A stretch of DNA of 64,000 nt from Arcuatula senhousia (Eukaryota > Mollusca > Bivalvia > Mytilida > Mytilidae). Shown here piece by piece: positions 1 through 11,300 of the stretch (within the stretch, counting starts at the first letter, position 1; each line of letters begins with the position of its first letter). The notes below the pieces were generated by a model. That model was not told where the DNA came from. It searched no databases and saw only the letters and a list, made by a program, of their open reading frames with translations. Both the position numbers and the translations under genes were made by a program. The stretch is from NCBI GenBank assembly GCA_963971305.1, contig OZ020313.1:23757260-23821259 (forward strand). Direction: 5' to 3'.

Positions 1-57
1 AAACCTTATAAAGTGAGCTGTTTTCATTTCCTTCTCAGATGCCCTGGGCTGGCTATT

Positions 58-216
58 ACAGAAGTTTCTTTGTGTGAGAAGCTCTTTTGTTCTATGATCA
101 TGAGGTGTGTTCACAAGCGCAAAGCAGGGGTATCTGGAAACCCCTGTTTTTGCCATTGTGAATTAAGCCTATTGTTCTTAGAACAAAAGAGTTATTCACA
201 CAGAGAAAGTTTCTGA
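58..216. repeat. short inverted-repeat (MITE-like) element
   Basis: About 35 bp around 58-94 (ending ctcttttgttc) is present as an imperfect reverse complement at 181-216 (starting gaacaaaagag). The unit is about 160 bp. I could not define a target duplication. Confidence 0.5.
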
Positions 217-691
217 AAATGAAAGTTCGTCTTTAAACAATAGAACTGGGGTGTAATAGCTTGAAGACCGATAAGAATGGTTTATCGTACCACGGCTGCG
301 GCGATTCGATTCGACAATTAAATGATCAGTTTAAATGGTCAAGTAGCTAATTTTCACTTTTCTATTGTTATTCAAATATTAAAAATTGTTATGCAATGTA
401 CAAAAACTGGTTTGTTCGGTCTATTTGAATAGCCGTGGTAAATACTTGCATCTATAACGAGTAGTAGAAAAAACTACTTGAAGGATTCAAACCAAAAGCT
501 TACACGAAAAGTGATAGGCGCTCAATCGAGAGAAGATTACTGCAATTTGATACTTACAAAGTTTTGCTTTTATAAACCAATAAAAAAAAATGCAAAGTTA
601 CTGACTGTTCGCAAAGCAACGGATGTGTTGCACTTACCATTCAAAAGCGCCAGAGTTTAGTTTTCGTTCCGGCGTGAGTTCGAACGATAAA

Positions 692-1115
692 TGACAACAA
701 AGTTCCAGACAATTGATTTTGTTACGCCTGACGCGCGTTTCGTCTATTCAAGATTTATCAGAGGCGCTCTACCAAAAGACATTATATGAATATGAAGAGC
801 TCAGCATAGAACAATTAAACCAAAAATGTTGAACAGGGAACCAAATTATGACAAAGACCAACATATTATGTCTGGGGAAGGAAGACTCTTAGAGTTTTGG
901 CTTTTTTTTAAATTTAAGCGGATGATTTTAAAGCTTTGGTATTTATTCTTCAACACAAAAGTGTTGATTCCGGAGCGGGCAAACCCAAAGGAATTAAAAC
1001 TCCACCAGTGGTGCTAACCGTCACGGATGTTAGAAATAAAAAAACACAACAAAGTTCTAGATCAACTTTTGCTAGTCGTCTATACAAGATTCATCGGTGG
1101 CACTCTACCAAAAGA
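692..1115 (-). mobile_element. retrozyme-like tandem repeat, decayed dimer
   Basis: A repeat starting acaacaaagttccagac at 694 is followed 352 bp later by a degenerate second start at 1046. The same architecture, with a 355-366 bp period, recurs at 24141 and 50319. Each unit starts with a minus-strand hammerhead-type motif. The second unit's motif (about 1060-1110) is heavily mutated. Confidence 0.6.
724..767 (-). ncRNA. hammerhead ribozyme relic
   Basis: On the minus strand it aligns with the intact copies at 9344 and 24528. Stem I and the GAAA segment are kept, but the catalytic CUGAUGA reads CUGAUAA and the first stem II strand is altered. It is predicted inactive. Confidence 0.6.
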
Positions 1116-2309
1116 TTAAAAATACCGATTATTAATTTAAAGAATTGAATGTTTGTATTTTGATGTTTCGTTGACATGTAAACCGCTGACCGTAACATAT
1201 TTTTAAGAAACGCGCTAGCGCTTCATGTTTAAAATGTGGGATCACGGTCAAGGGTTTAAAAATGGCTTTGGCATGAGGCAAACATGAGGCAATTGATATT
1301 TCTTCTAGTTATGCAGGTCGATTACCTCAGAATTTTATCCAGTGATAGTATACGACTGACAAGGGAGTATTTGGGTTTCTTTTGAATAATGTCTGGGAAG
1401 TTTAAACGTCGTGATTTTACCTAGTCTGCAGTGACGCGCAAGGTTCCGAATATGAGAAGATGAATTAATAAATAATAAATATTTCTCATATATATATGGT
1501 AAACGAATCTAATTGATTTGCAAATGTTGATTACAGTTTTATAAAAATAGTGCAAAAATACATTTTGCGTATAACCTTAAATGAACTTCAGTATAGCATG
1601 GATAAATTTATCAATTTATTTCATTTTATTATCGATAAAACTAATATAAGCTTACAAACAAGGGAGGGTATTTCTAACTTTCTGCTCCTCGTAATGTAAG
1701 TCTAACGTATGTTACTTAACTTATCAAGAAAAACCATGCAAAGAACGACAATTCAAATTTGATTATAGCATTTTGTTACGTTAAGAAGACAAAAGAAAGC
1801 ATGCCTTATGTAGTGTTTATGTACCTTAAGTGATACATTACGTAAAGGAGACTTTCTTATCCGATTTTCTCTAGTAAGAGTGTATAAATATCACTGGTTT
1901 ATGACGTATGAAAGTGGATTTAATTTACGTACTACTTTTTGTCGTTCAATGAAATTAATCCAAATAAGTGAATAAAACAACCAGAAGGTTAAGAAATGTC
2001 TGTGTAAAAGTTTCATCGAATGTTTAAGAAATATACTTTCTTTGAAAAATTTAAGTGTCATGAAAAAAGAGGTTCAATAAGTGATTAAATCAAAGATAAA
2101 AATTTTAAACATTTATGAAAGGACGTAAAAAAGATTTTTGTAAAAGTCTTGTGTTGTCTGTTTAAAGTTTTCAAATGTTCAGCTTCAGCAAAATCTTGCT
2201 AAATTGAGAGAGATTTCACCGAACTGCAAATCCATTCTAAATTACAGGTCTATATTAAAAACCATTTAAAACATGACCAAACATGATCGTTTCTTTTCCA
2301 TAATTCTAG

Positions 2310-2390
2310 GGTGGATTGAAAGCCGTTATATGGACAGACGTCTTCCAAACATTAGTGATGGTTGCTGGCATGCTAGCTGTCGCAATTAAG
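2310..2390 (+). CDS. SLC5A8-like: SLC5A8-like exon 1 in window (residues 1-27)
   Basis: The acceptor is ttctag at 2304-2309. The exon encodes GGLKAVIWTDVFQ followed by a hydrophobic stretch ending in VAIK, matching the segment of human SLC5A8 that starts GGLKAVVWTDVFQ. The phase-0 end at 2390 is followed by gcaagt, a GC donor. A GT four bases further on would break the frame into exon 2, while the GC junction keeps the same spacing as the human protein. Confidence 0.88.
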
Positions 2391-5300
2391 GCAAGTATAA
2401 GATTCAATATAAAAAATCAACAGTTACTGTTCTTAATTTGTTTCATTTTGTCTTAAAGCTATTGACAACAAAGTTTCAAGCTTTTAAGTTTTAAAACTCA
2501 TCTGAAGCGTATTTTGCAGGAAAAAGATTCGTCAGATGTGTTCAAATAAAAGACCGGAGTGCAAAAATAAACCAGAACATAATAGGCCAGCGACTATTTT
2601 CTGTAGGACGTCTAGTTTTTGAGTTTAATGTACCGGAATACCATACGGCTAAAAATTGTTGGGAATTAAAGATTGACATCTCTAGTTTTATATTCTTTTG
2701 TTCGTAAGAAAATCATGTGGTCACAATTTTGTAAAATTAACATTAAATAGGGGTACCCTATTATCCTTATACTCAGTGCCTATGGTAAGAACGATGCATT
2801 TCTTTATCACTATAACTGTATAATTATTTTACAAAATAGTTATAATAAGAAAGATATAAGCTATCAATATACAATACAAAAAGTTAGCAAACATACCACA
2901 TCGCAAAATAAGAAGCATTTAATAATGTACTATTATTTACACAATTTTTACATGTTTTTCACTAATAGTTCAAATTGCTAAAGATTTAGATAGCGCAGCA
3001 TCATAAAAACTTTAAATATGAATTAAAAGGCACCTCTGTGCAAAATTTCGTAATTTTACGTTGCACCTAAACCTCAAAATCGTGAAAGAAAAATATATCA
3101 CTGAAATGAGATATCAATAAAGCGGAAAGTACTTTTCCGATACACGATTGTACTTTAATGTGTCGGTCAATAATTAGTACGAACTGACTTGTTATTAATG
3201 CTCACAATACGGCATACGATCTACTTTTGTAATACTAATATTGTCGTTTTGTGTATTTTTATTGCATTTGAAGTGAAATAGGGCTTTAATTGTTGCTTTT
3301 TAGTCACAAAAAGCTTTTCTTTTTTACATCAATTTTGACCGTTTTATAAAATACAAATCGAACCCTTGGGAAACGTTTTTTTCCGTATTTTTTTAGGGGG
3401 ATATGTTCGTAGTATAGAATGTAGAGTGTTTATAGTTTAATTGGTTGTATTGTTTTCTTTGTTGTTTTTCTTTTGTGGCCATGTTTAGAATTGTTCCTTG
3501 TTTCCTTATTTGTCCGCTTTCTTTTTTTTTTTTGCAAAGACATGCATTACTTTCCATTTCTAGCTTCTTAGTCTTTGATTTCTATAATTTTAGTTCTGTG
3601 CCTATAGCGAATTTGTTTCTACTCTCAGCATTTGTTTAATGTTTGCCCGAGATTAATTATTATGATTTAATTGTTTTTTTTAACAATTTATGGGATTGTT
3701 GTTAGTATAGAACTGCATTTGATACATGATGAAGAGCTTTGATAGTCCAGTTAAGTTTGCCCCTTCGAAGCCCAAAATGAAAGAGAGATGATTTTTAGGC
3801 AGAGCCTTATAGAGTCATATAGCTATCTGATTTTCGAGGTTTTTTTTCGTCTAGACAGGGTAAATCGGTCAGTCAATATTGCTACCAGAGGATCTATTAC
3901 AGAACATTAATCGTGTATTTTAAATGTTTTACGGATTGTCTAAAATAAGAGGTACATATTTATACCCCAACATAAATGCGATATAAATGTGCACTACATA
4001 TCGTGTATCAATACTCATTGATGTTTATTTAAGCATTGTTGACCTTTGACCCTTGATCAAGTGGACGGAGCTTAATTACAGTGTGTAAGTGTGCGGAAAA
4101 AATAACCAAAACTGATGTGCAATGTTTCAAGTTTATGAAACACAGATCGTTCTTTATTTTTAGTGTGCCTTTTAACGCTTTAGCGCTTTGATTTATTAAC
4201 TGTGTGATTTGTCAACAAGATTCGTCTGAAAAAAAAATGAAATATTGGTAAGAAAAGTTTTGCTATTGCACTAGCAAAACGCAAAGACTATCAGCAAAAC
4301 CAAAGACTGTCGTCGTTACATCCCTGCCCACGAATTAAGCAACAAGATTGGAACAGTCTTGTGCAATGTGTTGCCTGCTGCTCATGCGATAACGTAATGT
4401 GATACTACATCATCTTTCTTTGGTATTAGAAAGAAGACAGTATATATAAGGTTTTAAAAGAACATCAGACAGAATTTGAAGACCTGCGAAACATTTCAGC
4501 GAGTGACATCGAAACGTCTATAGATGTTTGTAGAAAGTTTGTTACAAGGCTGCATGACCAAAAGTCAAAATTTAAAAGTGAGCATTGTGATCTGAATACA
4601 CTGAGGTCTCGTTTAGCACAACAGAAATCTTATAAAATTGCCACCAAGCGAGTCAACGTTCTATCAGCATGTGCTTAGGGTTGTTTTACAGGTTTATATC
4701 TGGACATCATCATCTACAGCTCAACCCCCAACCCTTTCCCCTATGCAGTTTGGTAGGCAAAATAATAATGGCCTGATGCCAATAAATTTTGAAGGACAAA
4801 CATCATCTGACTTTTGCAGGACTTGCTGTGCACTTGTAAGGGAAAAATGTTTGTTCACAAATTATGTATGTTACGGTAAGAGCCATATTTGGCCACCTAT
4901 TTTATGAAAAAAATAAATCTTGCGAAAATTATTAAAATGCACTTTATATATGGAGTAAAATGGTTCAAATTTAAGAGTATGCTTTCAATTTCCAATAATC
5001 TTTTCGGTTTTCAATTTTATAGAGACATAAAACAGAGTAAAATCATTCGAGAAAAATGCTGATTTTTAGAGCTTACATTATTATTTTCAAAGGCCTCCGC
5101 CTACGTTACCCATAGATTTCTTAACTGATTTAGACTTTAATAGAAGTCAGTTTTAAAGTTAATTTACAAAATGTCTGGGTCAAGAAGGCGGAGGCATCCG
5201 AAAATTGAAAAAAATGACGCAAAATTCGTCCATTTTCAGCCAATTTGACAGAAATCTTTCATATTTGTTTTGTTATGACATCATATTTTTCACCAAGGTC

Positions 5301-8300
5301 AGATGCTACGCTTACAAAATTATTAGAACAAGTTTGTTCATTTAATTGAACATCTAAACAGCATAAGAAATCTTTTCCATATCAATTTTGTAGTTTTGAA
5401 TTATAGAGGGGGGGGGGCAAATATGGGCCTTAGTGTACCTTGTCCTTTGTCCTGCACTGACCTTTGTCCTTGGCAAGACAGTGCTGATTGTAGAAACCCC
5501 AATACTCGGGTTTCTATTATGATGATGCAGATGAAAGTTGGGGTTTTGACAGCCATGAAAACTAAACACAAACAATTCAGTATGTATCCTCTTTTCTTCT
5601 TTTTCCAAAAGATCAATCAATAATATAAAAATTGACATGTTTTCTCATATTGACTGATCATATTTTAACTTACATTCTGTTTTCCGAGGACCTCTGGAAT
5701 GGTCCTATTGTACTTTGTGTCTTTTATCGGTCTTGTTTCCATGTCACCTTGATTGTCATACTTGTTTTGAGGTTTTCGTTGTAGCTTTAAAGTATGATTG
5801 TCACTTTTCTAATTGGTTTTATATAAAGTGATGGGCTTATATTTTTGTATAAAAAAACAACAAATAAATAAAAAAACAAACAAACAAACAAACAAACTGG
5901 GAATTCTAGACATTTTTGTTCAGATGGTCAGCCCATAGACCTACCCAGCGCGTCCCTAGGTTGCGGAAAGGGAAAGCCTAGCCGGGGTTACTCCCCCTGG
6001 GGTTGTTGGGTTGATTACGTTCAACCTGACAGCGGACAATAGTGGGCATATGTGCGTTGTGACTGACCCAATAGATAGTAACATCAGAATAAATAAGCAG
6101 ATTTTTAAAAAAAGGTGGCTTATGAATCTTGCTTTTGAAAACAAGAGCTGTACATTTGCTTCCTTTTCTTTCACATGCCAACTATAATTACTTAAAGTAC
6201 TGTAACTAAAATTGTCATAAATCATCGACTTGACAAAAACATATCCTATGAATCATTAAGTACCCCTATTCTTTACAGAATGTCTATGTTTTTGAAAAAA
6301 AATACTAGTAGACTCAATTAAAAATTCGGTTCAAAAGGAGGTAATGGTAACCATACCTCGCTAACGCCTCAGAATTAAGTTTATTATTTGCAAAAAGGCT
6401 TTTTGAAGTCTTTAAAAGTCATGTCTCATACATAATTTATTCTAAATTAAATTTTACTTTTAAAACTAGACATAAGGATTAAAGGGGTCACTTATAGGCA
6501 AAAGTAGCAAATATTATGAGAGACCGGAAGTATTTTTTTCAAGTACAGTGCAACTTTCTCAGGTAAATTATGAGCTAAAAAATAAATTTGATGTATAAAC
6601 TAAAACATTATGATGAAAAATGTTTAAAATGTCCATATAAATTTACAAATTTTATTTTAGAAAATTAAGGGTGTAAAAATTTCGAAAATGCATAGCTGAA
6701 TTTTGGCGCTATTATTACGCCTCACACTGTCAACATGTAGGGGGATTGTGACAAAAATCCTCTTTTCTATGTTCTTATCTAACACAATAATGATTTTTAT
6801 TGCCGTTGAGTGAAAAAAAAACCTTGAAAATTTGGCTTTTTTATGATTTGACAGATTTTTTACAATTTCTATGGGTTGACCTTTGACCTCCAATTGATAA
6901 AAACGTGACCATTTCTCATTTTTACGAACAAATTTCTGAATACGTCTCATGATTATCTTTCCAATGATATATCATATAGCTGTATGGTCTTCCGGTCCAT
7001 TAAGTCAAAAAAATTATCGTAAGGTTGCAGGCCTATAAAGAGCACACGTCAAGATAAAACGGATTTGTATTGAACTGGACATGACTTGTGTCTGGAAGAA
7101 GAATGGTTTTGGAACGTAAATAGTTTTTTACTGTAAACTTTAAACACAAAAGGATGAGTAGATTAATAAGGTTACAGCTATGGATCAAGTTTTGTGAGAC
7201 CAGGCCTACCCCCCCCCCCCCAGCCCGCGTATGAGTACTTATATCTATATTTACCGAAATTACGTTAATATCTTTGAATTTTACATTGTAGTGGAACATT
7301 TAAGTTGTTTTTTCTTTCTCGAATTTTACGACAGCCGATCAAGTAAATCGTGGCTAAAATTTATTTTGGGAAACCTTGGCCGGTTCCTGTATCTGGTGCA
7401 CACTCCCAACATCTATATAATTAAAAACATATCTTTTGGTGTAACACGATTAGACATAGAACAAATCTAATTAATTGATACATCTTATGACGCAATTTTG
7501 CTCTCTCTCTCTATGTGATGAAAACATAATAACAAAAAGCAACATGCAGACAAACGTTGGCGTCTGTCTGTATAGCATTTGTACGTGAATAAGATCGAAT
7601 AAGAGCTAAAAAAAGCATTTGTTTTTCAATCTCATCAAATCTTTTGAGTCATATTTTTCACAGGCGTTTGGGTCCAGATTTCGTTTTATTTATAAATATC
7701 GTGTATATAAAAAAAAACATCTCCTCTCTCTATACTGTGTAAATAGTAATATAAGGAGGGTCAGATTTCATATACACAGAATAAATAACAAGAGGCTCCC
7801 AGGAGCCAGAATCGCTCACCTGGTCTTGATGTCAACCCTATGAAAACTTTTGTATAGCTAAATGAGCTGAATGTTTAAGTATGGAACGCCGCAACTGTCT
7901 TATATGGTCAATTTTTGTTATATGATGTCGTTTTGTCTTTATATGATGCCGTTTCGACATTATATGATGTCGTCTTGTCATTATATGATGTCGGTTTATC
8001 ATTATATGATGTCGTTGTGTCATTATATGATGCCGTCATGTTATTTATATGATGTGGACTTATCATTATATGATGCCGTTTTGTCATTATATGATGCCGT
8101 CTTGTCTTTATATGATGTCGTCTTATCATTATATGATGTCGTCTTGTCATTATATGATGTCGTCTTGTCTTTATATGATGTCTTCTTGTCATTATATGAT
8201 GTGGACTTAGCATTATATGATGTGGACTGAGCATTATATGATGCCGTTTTTTCATTATATGATGTCGTTTAGTCATTATATGATTCCGTCTTGTCATTAT

Positions 8301-11300
8301 ATGATGTCGTTTTGTCATTATATGATGCCGTATTGTTCTTATATGATGTCGTCTTGTCATTATATGATGTGGACTCATCATTATATGATGTGGTTCAGTC
8401 ATTATATGATGCCGTTTTGTTATTATATGATGTCGTTTTGTCATTATATGATGTGGTTTAGTCATTATATGATTTAGTCATTATATGCTGTAGACTTGTA
8501 ATTATATGATGTCGTCTTGTCATTATATGATGTCGTCTTGTCATTATATGATGCCGTTTTGTCTTTATATGATGTCGTCTTGTCATTATATGATGCCGTC
8601 TTGTCATTATATGATGCCGACGTCGTCTTGTCATTATATGATGCCGTTTTGTCTTTATATTATGTCGTCTTGTCATTATATGATGTGGACTTGTCATTAT
8701 ATGATGCCGTCTTGTCATTATATGATGCCGTCTTGTCATTATATGATGTCGTTTTGTCATTATATGATGTCGTTTTGTCTTTATATGATGTCGTCTTGTC
8801 ATTATATGATGCCGTTTTGTCATTATATGATGCCGTCTTTTCATTTTATGATGTCTTGTCATTATATGATGGCGTATTGTCATTATATGATGCCGTCCTG
8901 TCATTATATGATGTCTTCCTGTCATTATATGATGTTGACTTTTCATACATATTTAACCTGAATAGTTTTGGCTGTTGTTCCTAGTACAAACAGTTTGTAT
9001 ACGATTTGCTGTGCGGCTATTCGTACAAACAGCTTTTTTCATCCAATCAAAATGCTCATTTACTAATTATAGTTGAGAAAATTGAAGAATTGAAATTAAA
9101 ATAATGTACACTCTAGCGCAATAAAGTATATTTAAAACAAACAACAAACAAACAAACAATAATTCAGAGACTTTTTGCGTTTGCTATATTTTATCGGAGG
9201 GAAAAAAGGCAAAAGTTCAGTAAACGTTTGTTTGTCCAAATGGATCATAAAAACGAAACAATTTTTTAGTTTGACGGACTGGCACAAAATTCTAGATGAA
9301 TGAAATAAAAATGACAAAAAAGTTCCATACAATAAATTTGGATACGCCTGACGCGCGTTTCGTCTATTTAAGACTCATCAGAGGCGCTCTACCAAAAAAT
9401 ATAGAAAATGCCAAATGCTATATGATTATGAAGAGCATAAAGAATGACATAAACTTAAACATATATAGTTACGTAAGTCTTAAAATATGGAAATTCAATA
9501 ATCTTCATACACATGATACTGTTGCGTCATACCAGAAATACATTTACTTATTTCATGTAACAATTAAAAGGGATTCAAAAGCAAAAATATTAGAAATTTG
9601 TAGGTAAATCTGTGCCATACAAGTCTGATCAATGACCTTGCTTTGTGTGTCTCTCATATTTAGAAAAACAACTTTTTTTTTATTCATTTACTTAAGCTAA
9701 CGGCCAATTAATTGCTTTCCTTTAAGGTCGAAACGTACCAATAACCGAACAGATAATCGTTATATTACTCTCAAATTCCGACCAGAACCTCCACGTGGTG
9801 AGAGTAAGGCATCGTAACAGCGACACGAAAGGACCGGATCCCTCAAAACTGTAACGGTCAACACTGGCGGTGCACGGTATGCCGACGAGCTGGACGACTC
9901 AAAGCATACAGTAAGTTTATCAACCGAAAGGTTGAACGTCGCTGCAGAGGCTTCTAGCCTTTAAAACCCATCAAGTCAAGATAATCGTACAAAGTCAAAA
10001 CTGTTTGTACTAAGAACCACTGACCACTTTCTTAAAAGTTTGACCCATTTTTTATTTATTTTTAACTGTGAAGTCGAAGTTTTATTCCCTCGAATTAGAA
10101 AGCTTGATAGGATTGTCTGCGTAGATGAAGAAAAAAAGAAAAATAACTATAACCAGGGATCGATGGTGTTTTGGACATTTCTGCTACAACCTACATGACC
10201 TAAAATGTTGCATTCTTTTAAAATCGTTTCTGTATTTTGTAATTAATTAACACAATTTCTGTATGTTTATGGCCCTGCGACGATATGTCGGCGGTGGGAG
10301 ATGGGTTAAGTTTTATTCATGTCTGTTCGTCCGTACGGATTTCCGTAAGCTTTTTTTTCAAAAACCATACATGGTTTAACGGTTTGAAAATTGGTAGGAT
10401 GGTTCAGCATTGCCATCTAAAAAACTTTCAAACCTGTGGGCCTTCTACCTTCTGTTCTGGGTCAGAGAGGCATCCGTGTTCCATGGACTTATTCCTTCTT
10501 TATTTTTCAAATGATTCTACATGTATATACTTAAAATTATAATGGCCAATATTCCCGTGTTCTCTGTTCTATATAATTTAACGCCATTATTCCGTAGACA
10601 CGGTGAGGGTCATTTTCACTCATTTTAACGTCTTTTTAAAACTATATATTTGGTCAAATCTATAATTGGTGGCTAGCTATTGTTCATTAATTGTTATTCC
10701 GGGGTAATCCATGACATCCAATATTTCATTTTTATGAAGAGAAGAATAGTATTGGGAGCATGTATTTATTGTTACAGTTTAAACTCCTGTGCTACAAAAG
10801 ACAAACTGAATGGCGAAAATGTGGACACCTTCATATCTATATCTGTAAAGGTTTTGGTCAATGTTGCCTACTCTGTAGACCCCATCATCATGATCATAAC
10901 TTTTTCCTCTAAATTATCTAAACTGAATTTTTCGATTTTTTCTGATTCATATAATGACTAAATCATATAATGACTAAACCACATCATATAACGACATACA
11001 ACATCATATAATAACAAAACGGCATCATATAATGACTAAACGACATCATATAATGATAAGTCCACATCATATAATGACAAGACGACATCATATAAGAACA
11101 ATACGGCATCATATAATGACAAAACGACATCATATAATGACAAAACGACATCATATAATTACAAGACGGCATTTTATAATGACAAAACGACATCATATAA
11201 TGACAAAACGGCATCATATAATGCTAAGTCCACATCATATAATGACAAGAAGACATCATATAAAGACAAGACGACATCATATAATGACAAGACGACATCA

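Noticed and set aside
13..216. 67-codon open frame at the window start
   Set aside because: It runs across an inverted repeat and shows no resemblance to the upstream SLC5 exon expected before GGLKAV.
1045..1115. Second functional hammerhead in the first dimer
   Set aside because: The region aligns with the repeat but the core is too mutated to fold as a hammerhead.
7911..8945. CRISPR-like regular array
   Set aside because: Units are contiguous 21 bp tandem repeats without unique spacers, in an intron of an animal gene.
7838..8984. Long open frames encoding HHIMTKR- or LYDVVLS-type repeats (also 10984-11586)
   Set aside because: The 21 bp satellite unit is a multiple of three without stops in several frames, so all frames stay open. 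They are by-products of the array.
8981..10014. Nested element with ends tagtacaaacagttt / aaactgtttgtacta
   Set aside because: The inverted match is only about 15 bp and no target duplication is visible, so I did not call it as an element.
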